A stretch of 64,000 bases of DNA from Pelomonas saccharophila_A. GTDB taxonomy: Bacteria; Pseudomonadota; Gammaproteobacteria; Burkholderiales; Burkholderiaceae_C. The notes under the pieces are model-generated. The model saw only the letters and a list, made by a program, of their open reading frames with translations. It did not search any database and had not been told where the DNA came from. The stretch is taken from positions 310,001 to 374,000 of the forward strand of contig NZ_JAVDXU010000002.1 of assembly GCF_031458095.1 (NCBI RefSeq). Reading direction: 5' to 3'. Positions 50,343 through 58,426 of this stretch are shown in pieces. Positions within the stretch are counted from its first letter, which is position 1. Each line of letters begins with the position of its first letter. Position numbers and translations under genes: made by a program.

Positions 50343-51409
50343 GCGTGGATGGCGGCGCCCAGGGCCGGCACCTTCCAGGTCGTCGACGCCTCGGGATGCG
50401 GCGCATAGCGCATGCCGAGGCTGGTGGTCAGCGCGATCAGATAGTGCAGCTCGCCGTCATGCACGATGCCGGCATCGCTGGTGTAGTTCTGCGTGTTGCC
50501 GGTCTTGTGCGCAAAGCGCGCCGGGATGCCGGGCACCCAGCCCGGCAGGGCGCGCAGCGACTCGCTGCTGAGGTTGTGGTGCAGCTTCTGCGCGTCCAGA
50601 GCCCGGCGGATGACGTCGCGGCTGGCGGGGCTGACCAGCTCAGGCGTGGCCGGGGCATCGGCGTCCAGCCGCCACATCAGGCGCAGCGCATCCCAGGCCG
50701 TCATCTGGATCTGGCCGACGCCCGAGCCGGCGCCATTGCCCCAGCCGCCGTCGGCCTGGGTGTTGGCGATCATCAGTCCGGGCAGGCCGGCGGCCTTGAA
50801 GGCGTCGTGCATCTCGTTGTGCACCTCGCGCCCACCCTCGCGGCGGATGGCGCCGCGCTCGTGCAGATGGGCAACCAGGGCCGAGGTCGCCTCGTTGCTG
50901 CTGACGGTGATCATGTCGAACAGCCAGTCGGCGACGGCACGGGTCTGGTCCTGGTAGACCAGTGGCAGGGCCCAGTCGCTGCGGCCGGCGTCGACGAGGC
51001 GGCCAACGCCGACGGCCACCATCATTTTCAGCAGCGAGGCCGGATAGGGGGCGACAAAGCGCGGCCCCTGGCCGAACCAGGCGGGGAAGTCGATGCGGCT
51101 CCAATCAGCGCCCGGCAGCCAGGCATGGGAGTCGCCCTTGGCATCGCGTACATCCGCTTGGAAGGCGATGTTGGCGACGGCGCCCGTGGCGGCATCGAAT
51201 CGCGCCACCAGGCCCCGCGGATGCTCGCGCGAGAACAGCACATTGGCGCAGACCGGTGCCGCGCCGCCGCGCGGGAAGACGGCCACGGCGAGATCGATGC
51301 TGGGCGGCGCATCCACAGGCTCGCCGCCGCGCAGGCTGTCGGCCGTCTGCTCGAAACGCTGGGCGCGGACGGCCGCCAGCAGGGCCTGGGCGAGATCGTC
51401 GTTGTTCAC
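50321..51409 (-). CDS. Class A beta-lactamase-like serine hydrolase
   Basis: A 362-residue serine hydrolase of the penicillin-binding/beta-lactamase fold. The nucleophile motif is S125-L-L-K128 in PYPASLLKMMVAVG. The second motif SSNEAT is an SxN. KTG is in FAHKTGNTQNYTSDAGIVHD. No signal peptide is visible from the GTG start, which is odd for this family; either the start is wrong or the protein is cytosolic. The start overlaps the dadA stop by GTGA. A role in peptidoglycan or D-amino-acid peptide hydrolysis is inferred from neighbours; true beta-lactamase activity is not implied. Confidence 0.82.
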   Translation of the reverse strand: MNNDDLAQALLAAVRAQRFEQTADSLRGGEPVDAPPSIDLAVAVFPRGGAAPVCANVLFSREHPRGLVARFDAATGAVANIAFQADVRDAKGDSHAWLPGADWSRIDFPAWFGQGPRFVAPYPASLLKMMVAVGVGRLVDAGRSDWALPLVYQDQTRAVADWLFDMITVSSNEATSALVAHLHERGAIRREGGREVHNEMHDAFKAAGLPGLMIANTQADGGWGNGAGSGVGQIQMTAWDALRLMWRLDADAPATPELVSPASRDVIRRALDAQKLHHNLSSESLRALPGWVPGIPARFAHKTGNTQNYTSDAGIVHDGELHYLIALTTSLGMRYAPHPEASTTWKVPALGAAIHAWLKANS

Positions 51410-52659
51410 AGGGTCAGGCCTTCGAGCGGCAGAGGACTCTCGCGACCGGAAACCAGCTCGGCCACGATGTTGGCCGTCGCGAAGGAGAACGTAAAACCCA
51501 GGGCGCCATGGCCGACATTGAGCCACAGCCCCGGCACACCGCTGGCGCCGAGGATGGGGGCGCCGCTGGGCGTCGCCGGGCGCAAGCCGGCCCAGGGCGT
51601 GGCGCGGTCATAGTCCGCGGCGTTGGGGAAGGTGGCGCGCACCGAGCGTTGCAGCGAGGCCAGGCGGCCGGCGTCCAGGCTGAGGTCGTCGCCGACGAGG
51701 TCGACCATGGCCGCGATGCGCAGCTCCCGGCCGATGCGGGCGTAGAGGATCTTCTTCTCGAAGTCCGTCACGCTGACCTCGGGTGCTCTGTGCACGCCGT
51801 TGATGGGCGCCGTCAGGCTGTAGCCCTTGAGCGGGTAGATGGGCAGCTCGACGTCCACGGTCGCGGCCAGCGCGCGGCTGTGCAGGCCGGCGGCGAGGAT
51901 GACGGCGTCGGCGCCAAAGCTGCCCAGGTCGGTGCGCACGCCCAGCACCGCGCCGCGGTCGTCGAGCTGCAGGCCGTCGACACGGGCCGCGAGCCGGCCG
52001 CGGAAACGCTCGTGCTGGTTGAGGCGCTCGTACAAAGCCGTGCAGAAGGCGTGGCAGTCGGCGACAGCCTCGCCGGGCGTGAAGATGCCACCGGCCAGCG
52101 TGGCTTCGCCTTCCTCGAACTGGGACAGGGCCGGCTCCAGCGCCACGCAGTCGTCATGCGACAGGGCCTGCTCGGCGCCGCTGCCCTTGACCCGGGCGGC
52201 GACGCGGGCGAACTCGGCCGGCTTGCGGTAGACGACCAGCTTGCCCGGCGTGCGCAGCGCGATGCTGTCGCCCAGCTGGGCCTGGGCCTGCAGGCGCGCG
52301 AAGGAGGCCTGGCTGTAGGCCCCCAGGGCCAGCAGCCTCTCGGTGGTGCGGCGGTTCACCGGACCGCGGCAGTTGCGCAGGAAGGCGATCAACCAGGACC
52401 ATTGCGCCCAACTCGCCTCGGGCTTGAAGCGCAAGGGGCCGTCGGGGTCGAGCAACCAGCGCAGCGCCTTCAGCGGCACGCCAGCGTCGGCCAGCGGCGA
52501 CACATAGCGGTAGCTGAGTTGCCCCCCATTGGCGCGGCTGGCGCCCTGGGCCACTTCGCCGTCGCGTTCGATCAGGGTCACCGCATGACCCCGTTCCAGC
52601 AGCGCCCAGGCAGTGGTCAGGCCCACCACGCCGCCGCCGATCACCACGCAATGCTTCAT
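51406..52659 (-). CDS. dadA: D-amino acid dehydrogenase (DadA-type)
   Basis: A 417-residue FAD-dependent oxidoreductase that deaminates D-amino acids, chiefly D-alanine, to 2-oxo acids at the membrane. The FAD-binding motif is at the N-terminus (VVIGGGVVGLTTAWALLERG with E31 for ribose). Other DadA-like segments are GASRANGGQLSYRYVSPLAD, IYPLKGYSLTAPI and TPWAGLRPATPSGAPILG, then NVGHGALGFTFSFATANIV. The ATG at 52659 is used; a longer open frame upstream lacks similarity. It leads a three-gene coupled operon with a serine hydrolase and LdcA. Confidence 0.9.
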   Translation of the reverse strand: MKHCVVIGGGVVGLTTAWALLERGHAVTLIERDGEVAQGASRANGGQLSYRYVSPLADAGVPLKALRWLLDPDGPLRFKPEASWAQWSWLIAFLRNCRGPVNRRTTERLLALGAYSQASFARLQAQAQLGDSIALRTPGKLVVYRKPAEFARVAARVKGSGAEQALSHDDCVALEPALSQFEEGEATLAGGIFTPGEAVADCHAFCTALYERLNQHERFRGRLAARVDGLQLDDRGAVLGVRTDLGSFGADAVILAAGLHSRALAATVDVELPIYPLKGYSLTAPINGVHRAPEVSVTDFEKKILYARIGRELRIAAMVDLVGDDLSLDAGRLASLQRSVRATFPNAADYDRATPWAGLRPATPSGAPILGASGVPGLWLNVGHGALGFTFSFATANIVAELVSGRESPLPLEGLTL

Positions 52660-52768
52660 CCTGCCCTGGGCTTCTTGAACTTGGCGGCAGGGTAAAGACG
52701 CCCAGGCGGCGCTGCCAATGAAACCGGCAGCCACTGCCATAACCGGGCGACATGGGCATGCGCGCCGC

Positions 52769-53638
52769 TCAGAGGCCGGGTGTCGGCCGGGCGCGCTGCG
52801 CGAAGAAGTTGTCCCAGGCGTCCTTGTAGGCGCGCTGGGTGTCCGGCGGCAAGGAGATGCGCAGGGTGTCGCGCAGCAGGGCGGCGCCCTCCGGCGTGCC
52901 CAGGGCCTTGTCGATGAGGCGGATGGCGGCCTGGCCCCAGGGCGTGCGTGGGCAGGCGATGCCGCTGACGACCGGCTCGCTGGCGCCTTTGATGGGCAGG
53001 GCCACCAGGGGGCTGCCGGCCGCCGCGCGGCTGGCGACCAGCACATTGGGATAGTCGATGGTGTAGTCGGCCCGGTCCTGGGCCAGCATGGCCAACAGCT
53101 GGCTGCCGTAGTCGCCGCCGAACACATGCTGCAGTTGCGGCCGCGCGACGGGCCCGCCGAGCATCCCGTCCAGCACCGGGCCATAGCTGCGGCCCTGCGT
53201 CAGGATGCCGCGCAGGCCGCCATCGTTCAACAGCGCCTCCAGGTCGACGGCGCCGCTCGCATCCAGCGGCAGCGTGTCGCGGCGGTCCTGGCGCACGATG
53301 AGCTGGGGTGGCGGCACCAGCCAGGTGTCGGTGAAGACGGCCAGGCGCTCGCGCTCGGGCGTGCGGGCCGCGCCGGCATGGCAGGCCCGTTGCCGCTGGC
53401 GGATCAGCGCCCAGCTGCGCTCGGCGTTGGCCACGACGGGCTTGAGCGCCACGCCCGGCAGGCGGGCCTGCAGCCATTGCGTCAGCTCGTCGGCCGGCCG
53501 GCGCATCTGCTCGCCGTCGGGCACCGCCAGGGTGTTGCTGACCAGCCAGGTGATGTCATCCACCACCGGCGGCGCCCCGGCGGCCCGACTCGCACCCGCC
53601 ACCGCCAGCAAGGCGAGGCTGGCCGCATACAGCCTCAT
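52769..53638 (-). CDS. Periplasmic substrate-binding-like protein (TIGR02285-type)
   Basis: A 289-residue exported protein with a signal peptide (MRLYAASLALLAVAGASRAA). It resembles uncharacterised betaproteobacterial periplasmic proteins of the family-3 binding-protein fold: VVDDITWLVSNTLAVPDGEQ, YTIDYPNVLVASRAAAGSPL, a C-x7-C-like pair, and IRLIDKALGTPEGAALLRDT. It has no transporter partner. The gene sits between the aminotransferase and dadA genes in a leftward row. A longer open frame upstream overlaps the aminotransferase stop and is not supported. Confidence 0.7.
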   Translation of the reverse strand: MRLYAASLALLAVAGASRAAGAPPVVDDITWLVSNTLAVPDGEQMRRPADELTQWLQARLPGVALKPVVANAERSWALIRQRQRACHAGAARTPERERLAVFTDTWLVPPPQLIVRQDRRDTLPLDASGAVDLEALLNDGGLRGILTQGRSYGPVLDGMLGGPVARPQLQHVFGGDYGSQLLAMLAQDRADYTIDYPNVLVASRAAAGSPLVALPIKGASEPVVSGIACPRTPWGQAAIRLIDKALGTPEGAALLRDTLRISLPPDTQRAYKDAWDNFFAQRARPTPGL

Positions 53639-53645
53639 GCCGACC

Positions 53646-54842
53646 TCAACCGGCCAGCACCGCCGCCATCGCTTCGGCCGTGGCCTCGACATTGCGCGTA
53701 TTCAAGCCGGCCACGCACATGCGGCCGGAGCGCAGGATGTAGACGCCGAACTCGGTCTTCAGCCGCTCGGCCTGCTCGGGGCTCAACCCGGTGTAGCTGA
53801 ACATGCCGCGCTGGGTCAGGAAATAGTCGAAGTTGCGGCCCGGCAGCTTGGCGACGAGGACATCGTGCAGCTGGTGGCGCATGGACTGGATGCGCTCGCG
53901 CATCTCGGCCACCTCGGCCTCCCACAGGGCGCGCAGCTTGGGATCGGTCAGCACCTTGGCGACGATCTGGCCGCCATGCATGGGCGGGTTGGAATAGTTG
54001 CGCCGGATCATGAACTTCATCTGGCCGAGCACGCGCGCCGCCTGGTCGGCATCGGGGCAGACGATGCTCAGGCCGCCGCAGCGCTCGCCGTACAGGCTCA
54101 TGCTCTTGGAGAAGCTGTTGGCGATCAGGAAGGACAGGCCCTCGTCGGCCAGCAGGCGGGGCGCGAAGGCGTCCTCCTCGATGCCGTCGCCATAGCCCTG
54201 GTAGGCCAGGTCCAGGAAGGGCAGCAGCTGGCGCTCGCGGATGACGGGCACCAGGGCGCGCCACTGGTCCTGGGTCAGGTCGACGCCGGTGGGGTTGTGG
54301 CAGCAGGCATGCATCAGCACGACGCTGCGCGCCGGCAAGGCCTTGAAGCTCTGCAGCAACGCGTCAAAGCGCACGCCGCCGGTGGCCGGGTCGTAATAGG
54401 GATAGGTCTCGCACGTGTGGCCCGAGCCCTCAAAGACGGCGCGGTGGTTGTCCCAGGTCGGGTCGGACAGATAGACCTTGCTGTCGGGGAAATAACGCTT
54501 CAGCAGATCGGCACCGACCTTGAGGCCGCCGCTGGAGCCCACGCCCTGGATGGTGGCGATGCGGCCGGCCTGGACGGCCGGATGGTCGGCGCCGAACAGC
54601 AGGGCCTGCACGGCGCTGCGGAAGTTGGCGGCGCCCTCCATGGGCAGATAGGGTCGCGGGCCGGCGGCCTCGACGACGGCCAGCTCAGCAGCGCGCACCG
54701 AGGGCAGCATGGGGATGCGGCCATCGTTGTCGAAATAGATGCCGATGGACAGATTGATCTTGCCGGCGCGAGGGTCCTTCTGGAAGGCCTCGTTGAGGCT
54801 CAGGATGGGATCGCCGGCGTAGGCGTCGACATGCTCGAACAT
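53646..54842 (-). CDS. Aromatic/aspartate aminotransferase (TyrB-like)
   Basis: A 398-residue class I aminotransferase. Motifs include the N-terminal MFEHVDAYAGDPILSLNEAF, TIQGVGSSGGLKVGADLLKR, the HACCHNPTGVDLTQDQW loop, FLDLAYQGYGDG, the PLP lysine K246 in NSFSKSMSLYGERCGGL, and the C-terminal arginine in YILRSGRMCVAGLN. TyrB accepts aromatic and dicarboxylic amino acids with 2-oxoglutarate, producing Tyr and Phe. Motifs do not fully separate TyrB from AspC. Confidence 0.92.
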   Translation of the reverse strand: MFEHVDAYAGDPILSLNEAFQKDPRAGKINLSIGIYFDNDGRIPMLPSVRAAELAVVEAAGPRPYLPMEGAANFRSAVQALLFGADHPAVQAGRIATIQGVGSSGGLKVGADLLKRYFPDSKVYLSDPTWDNHRAVFEGSGHTCETYPYYDPATGGVRFDALLQSFKALPARSVVLMHACCHNPTGVDLTQDQWRALVPVIRERQLLPFLDLAYQGYGDGIEEDAFAPRLLADEGLSFLIANSFSKSMSLYGERCGGLSIVCPDADQAARVLGQMKFMIRRNYSNPPMHGGQIVAKVLTDPKLRALWEAEVAEMRERIQSMRHQLHDVLVAKLPGRNFDYFLTQRGMFSYTGLSPEQAERLKTEFGVYILRSGRMCVAGLNTRNVEATAEAMAAVLAG

Positions 54843-54869
54843 GGATGGGGCTCCGTTGGGGAGCCCCGA

Positions 54870-55979
54870 TTATCCGAGCCAGGCGACCCAGCGCCCGTGA
54901 GGGTGGCTGAAGGCCAGGTTTCGTTCTGTGACGCGGCCGGATTCGACATGGCGCAGCGTCCACAGCGTGGCCGACGCGGCGACCTCGCCAGCCGGCAGCG
55001 CGGGCAGGGGCGGCGGGGCGAACTGCTGAGCGCTCAGGGCCGGCAGTTCGCCGCAGATCCAGGCCAGGCCGTGGCTCAGGGCCAGGCGGTCGACGCTGGC
55101 GCGCAGCCGGGCCAGATCGTCCGCGCTGAAGTAGTACAGCACCCAGCTCGTCAGCAGCACCGGCTGCACGCCGGCGGGCAGGCCGGCCAGCCAGGGCTCG
55201 ATGGCGGCGATGCAGTCCTCGGCCCGGGAGATGCTGACGGGCAGGGCCGCGACCTGGGCCGCCGCCCGCGCCAGGCGCTCGCGGCGGGCGGCGTCGTGGG
55301 GCCAGAGGCTGGCCTGCAGCCAGCGCAGGCCCTCGGGGTCGCGCGGATCGACGGGAGCGGGGTCCAGGCCATGGCGCAGCGTCAGCCGCCAGTCGGCGTG
55401 GGCGGGTGGCGGGGCGGCGCCCAGCCAGCGGGATTCGATCTCGGCGCGTTCGCCGTCGCGGGCCGGGCCGCGCTCGTGCACGGCGCCGTCGTCGGTGCGG
55501 TAGCGCAGCGCGTACTGGTCGACGCCGAGATTGAGGCCGGCGCTGCAGCCCAGGTCCAGCAGGGCGAGATGGCGGGCGCCCGTCGCGCGGGCCGCCTCGC
55601 CGAGCGCCGGCCAGATGGCGGCGCCGCGGGCGATCTCATTGGTCTGGGTGGCGCCATGGCGCAGATGCCGCAGCAGCGTGGGCCATTCCCGCTGCAGGCA
55701 GGCAGACAGTGCCGCGCCCAGATCGGTATCCGGCTCGCGGCAGCCGCCTGCGCTGCGGTAATAGGCGGCCAGTTCGGGGGCGGCGCCGGCCAGCACGCGC
55801 TCATGCAAGGCGGCCAGCAGCAGATTGACCTTGCGCTGCTCGGGCGGCGCTTCGGTCAGCAGGGCCAGGGCGCGGTCGTTCCCGGCGGCGGCCAGGCACA
55901 GCGCCACGTACAAAGGTTCCTGGCTGCATTCCTCGCGGCCGAAGCGGGCCAGCAGCGTCGAGAGGTCTTGTCTGTCCAT
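54870..55979 (-). CDS. DUF2332 family protein
   Basis: A 369-residue protein of the DUF2332 family: ECSQEPLYVALCLAAAGNDR at the N-terminus, TNEIARGAAIWPALGEAAR and the glycine-rich LLDLGCSAGLNLGVDQYALR. That last phrase looks like a SAM-binding methyltransferase motif I. A later ARAEDCIAAIEPWLAG-like region and TSWVLYYFSADDLARLRA follow. A methyltransferase-like fold is likely, but no activity is known. It is divergent from the Crp/Fnr gene, with a perfect palindrome between them. Confidence 0.8.
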   Translation of the reverse strand: MDRQDLSTLLARFGREECSQEPLYVALCLAAAGNDRALALLTEAPPEQRKVNLLLAALHERVLAGAAPELAAYYRSAGGCREPDTDLGAALSACLQREWPTLLRHLRHGATQTNEIARGAAIWPALGEAARATGARHLALLDLGCSAGLNLGVDQYALRYRTDDGAVHERGPARDGERAEIESRWLGAAPPPAHADWRLTLRHGLDPAPVDPRDPEGLRWLQASLWPHDAARRERLARAAAQVAALPVSISRAEDCIAAIEPWLAGLPAGVQPVLLTSWVLYYFSADDLARLRASVDRLALSHGLAWICGELPALSAQQFAPPPLPALPAGEVAASATLWTLRHVESGRVTERNLAFSHPHGRWVAWLG

Positions 55980-56012
55980 GCAGCCAGCATAGGCAGCCGG
56001 CACGGCGGCTTG

Positions 56013-56028
56013 TGTCGGCCAGCCGACA
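56013..56028. promoter_or_regulatory. Perfect palindromic operator upstream of the Crp/Fnr gene
   Basis: TGTCGGC-CA-GCCGACA is a perfect 7+2+7 palindrome between the divergent DUF2332 and Crp/Fnr genes, ending seven bases before the latter's ATG. Its half-site TGTCGGC differs from the Crp TGTGA and Fnr TTGAT half-sites but shares the overall two-fold design. Autoregulation by the adjacent Crp/Fnr protein is the simplest reading. Its position inside the translation start region suggests repression. Confidence 0.7.
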
Positions 56029-56035
56029 ATGCAGC

Positions 56036-56689
56036 ATGCCTCCCGACTCCGCCCTGCAACGCGTCTTCGAGGCCCATTTCCCGGGCGTTGCCTTGCCGGC
56101 CGATATCGCCGCAGGCATCGCCCGACGGCGCCTGGCCAATGGCCGCAGCCTCTTCGTGCAGGGTCAGAAGACGGCGGCCTTCTACGCGGTGGCGGCCGGC
56201 GAGATCGAGACCCGCTTCACAGCCGCCGACGGCACGGTGTCGGTCATCGAGAACGTCGGCCCGCCGCGCCTGTTCGGGCTGGCCGCCTTCGCGGCTGGCC
56301 AGCCGTCGGAGTACGAGGCCATCGCGCGCGGCGCCACCGAGGTGCTGGTGTTCGGCCGCGAGGCCTACACACGCCTGATGGACGAGGTCCCGGGCTTTGC
56401 GCGCGCCCTGCTGGCCGAGTTCGCGCGCCGCTACGACGGCACGCTGCGCCTGCTGCAGGCGGCCCGCCACCAGGGGGCGGCCGAGCGCTTTGGGCTGGCC
56501 CTGGCCCAATTGGCCCGCGAACGCGGCCGGCCGGCGGGCGAGGGCTGGGTCGAGGTGCAGGCCACCCAGGCCGAACTGGCCCGCCTGGCCCATCTGTCAC
56601 GCCAGACCGCCAACGAGCTGCTGGCCACCGCCGAGGCGGCCGGCCAGGTCAGGCGCGGCCGGGCGCGCTGGCTGTGGCGGGCGCCCTAG
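56036..56689 (+). CDS. Crp/Fnr family transcriptional regulator
   Basis: A 217-residue regulator with an N-terminal cyclic-nucleotide-binding-like beta-barrel (RSLFVQGQKTAAFYAVAAGE; IENVGPPRLFGLAAFAAGQP) and a C-terminal winged helix (TQAELARLAHLSRQTANELL). The barrel lacks the Fnr cysteine cluster, and the cAMP-contact Arg-Ser pair of Crp is not evident, so the signal is unknown. The recognition helix SRQTANELLATAEAAGQV differs from Crp and Fnr, matching the unusual palindrome. The stop shares CTAG with the convergent glutathione peroxidase gene. Confidence 0.85.
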   Translation: MPPDSALQRVFEAHFPGVALPADIAAGIARRRLANGRSLFVQGQKTAAFYAVAAGEIETRFTAADGTVSVIENVGPPRLFGLAAFAAGQPSEYEAIARGATEVLVFGREAYTRLMDEVPGFARALLAEFARRYDGTLRLLQAARHQGAAERFGLALAQLARERGRPAGEGWVEVQATQAELARLAHLSRQTANELLATAEAAGQVRRGRARWLWRAP

Positions 56690-57186
56690 CCCGCGCCCAA
56701 TGCCGCCTCGATGTCCCCGCGCAGCTTCTCCGGCGGGTCATTGGGCGCATAGCGCTTGATGACCTGACCGTCGCGGCCGATCAGGAACTTGGTGAAGTTC
56801 CATTTGATGGCCTCGGTGCCCAGGAAGCCGGGCTTCTCGCTCTTCAGGAACTTCCACAGCGGGTGGGCCTCGCCGCCGTTGACCTTGGTCTTGGCCATCA
56901 TCGGGAAGCTGACGCCGTAGTTCAGCTCGCAAAACGACGCGATCTGGTCGTTGCTGCCCGGGTCCTGGCCGCCGAATTCGTTGCTGGGGAAGCCGATGAC
57001 GACCAGGCCCTTGGGGCCGTAGTCCTCCCAGAGCTGCTCCAGGCCCTTGAACTGGGGCGTGAAACCGCATTCGCTGGCCGTGTTGACGATGAGCAGCACC
57101 TTGCCGCGCTGCGAGGCCAGGTCGGCCGGTTCGCCGCGGATGGAAACGGCCTGGAAGTCGAAGACGCTCTCGCCGCGATCACTCAT
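56686..57186 (-). CDS. Glutathione peroxidase
   Basis: A 166-residue thiol peroxidase of the GPx family that reduces hydrogen peroxide or lipid peroxides, in bacteria often using thioredoxin. The peroxidatic Cys40 is in NTASECGFTPQFKGLE. Gln74 of the tetrad is in FPSNEFGGQDPG, and the Trp-Asn part is in AIKWNFTKFLIGRDG. A second cysteine, C86 in ASFCELNYG, is in the position of the resolving cysteine of 2-Cys types. The ATG at 57186 gives the usual N-terminus. Convergent with the Crp/Fnr gene, sharing CTAG. Confidence 0.95.
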   Translation of the reverse strand: MSDRGESVFDFQAVSIRGEPADLASQRGKVLLIVNTASECGFTPQFKGLEQLWEDYGPKGLVVIGFPSNEFGGQDPGSNDQIASFCELNYGVSFPMMAKTKVNGGEAHPLWKFLKSEKPGFLGTEAIKWNFTKFLIGRDGQVIKRYAPNDPPEKLRGDIEAALGAG

Positions 57187-57344
57187 GGGGGCTTCCTCCC
57201 TAGAAAGGCCGCCCATGCTAACCCCGGGGAGGCCCGAGGGTTTGTAGCATGGCGCCGCTCGCGCGGCTGGCCTTCCAATCGCGCGAACTTCGGGGCCTGC
57301 CCTCGGGACAGGCTTCGGTCAGCAACTTCGGACACCACCCATTC

Positions 57345-58307
57345 ATGGATCACCTGGCTTGCTACACCCCGGCCGACCTCACCGGCCGCACACCGCCCGA
57401 CCTGGGCGCCTTCCGCTGGAGGCTGCTGGCTCAGGGGGACTCCTGGTTCTCGAATGCGCGCGCCAAGCTCAACGCCCATGCCAATCTGCTGCAGGAGCTG
57501 GTCTTCAAGGCCAACACGGTCGCCGTCAACTGCGCCGGCACCGGCAATGCGCTCTCACACATGGTGGACCTGGAGTCCAGCCCCGACTTCGTGCGGCTGC
57601 TGGCGGGGGCCGACGCCCCGGCCTGGGACGGCATCCTGCTGTCCGTCGGCGGCAACGACCTGATCGCCGCCGCCCGCACGCCGGCCCAGAACTGGAATGG
57701 CGAGCCCATCCCCCTGGAGCTGCGCCTGCTGCGCCGCCAGACCGAATGGGGTCCGCCGTCGGCCGGCGTGGCGCGCTATTTCTCCGAGCCCGGCTGGGCG
57801 ACCTATGCCGAATATCTGCGCGCCAACGTCAAGCACCTGCTGAGCCTGCGCGACCAGGGGCCTTCGGCTGGCAAGCCCGTCTTCATGCACTGCTATGCCG
57901 TGCCCATGCCGCGCCCGGCCGGCGCCGAGGGGGGCGATGACCTGGGTGCCAGCGGCCCCTGGCTCTATCCGGCCCTGAAGGCCTATGGCGTGCCGAGCGC
58001 CGACTGGGCGGCGGTGAGCCGGCTGATGGTCTTCCACCTGGCCCAGCTGCTGAAGGCCATGGCGGCCGACAAGGAGGCCTTCCCCGGCCTCTTCATCTTC
58101 GACTCGACGGCCGTGCCCCTGGCCCTGGCCGCGCCCGGTTCCACCGGCATCAGCGGCGACTGGCACAACGAGATCCATCTCAACCACAGCGGCTGCTTCA
58201 AGATCGCGCGCGCCTGGAGCGAGCACATCGAGATGGTGCTGGAAGGCAAGCACCTGATCCCGATTCCCACCGGCCGCAAGGGCCGCGGCTCGAGCAGCAG
58301 TTCCTGA
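57345..58307 (+). CDS. SGNH/GDSL-type hydrolase
   Basis: A 320-residue probable esterase. SGNH blocks are visible: block I GDSWF (in LLAQGDSWFSNARAKLNA, Ser nucleophile), a block II-like glycine in CAGTGNALSHMVDL, block III GGND (LSVGGNDLIAAARTPA), and block V with Asp and His (SGDWHNEIHLNHSGCFKIAR). No signal peptide is seen. The Ser-rich tail GRGSSSSS is disordered. An open frame to 57249 is not supported. Substrate unknown. Convergent with lplT across a hairpin-rich spacer. Confidence 0.8.
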   Translation: MDHLACYTPADLTGRTPPDLGAFRWRLLAQGDSWFSNARAKLNAHANLLQELVFKANTVAVNCAGTGNALSHMVDLESSPDFVRLLAGADAPAWDGILLSVGGNDLIAAARTPAQNWNGEPIPLELRLLRRQTEWGPPSAGVARYFSEPGWATYAEYLRANVKHLLSLRDQGPSAGKPVFMHCYAVPMPRPAGAEGGDDLGASGPWLYPALKAYGVPSADWAAVSRLMVFHLAQLLKAMAADKEAFPGLFIFDSTAVPLALAAPGSTGISGDWHNEIHLNHSGCFKIARAWSEHIEMVLEGKHLIPIPTGRKGRGSSSSS

Positions 58308-58347
58308 GTATTCGATAGGCCCGCGCAGCGCGGCCACCCCTCCAGCA

Positions 58348-58413
58348 ACTGCCGTGGAACTGGCTTTGCCAGGCCACTGGCAGTGCCCCCTCGAAGGGGG
58401 CCGGCGAAGCCGG
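58348..58413. terminator. Three-hairpin cluster between convergent genes
   Basis: A long stem at 58348-58384 (ACTGCC-GTGG-AA-CTGGC, loop TTT, GCCAG-G-CCAC-T-GGCAGT), then CCCCC TCGAA GGGGG (58386-58400), then CCGGC GAA GCCGG (58401-58413). No T run follows. The CCCCCTCGAAGGGGG core is of a kind seen in Burkholderiales intergenic palindromes. It probably ends or protects both convergent transcripts. Confidence 0.55.
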
Positions 58414-58426
58414 TAGGGGGTGAGCT

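Noticed and set aside
53205..56378. A 1057-codon + strand frame across three leftward genes.
   Set aside because: It spans several genes and their spacers without any recognisable domain; the minus-strand genes are convincing.
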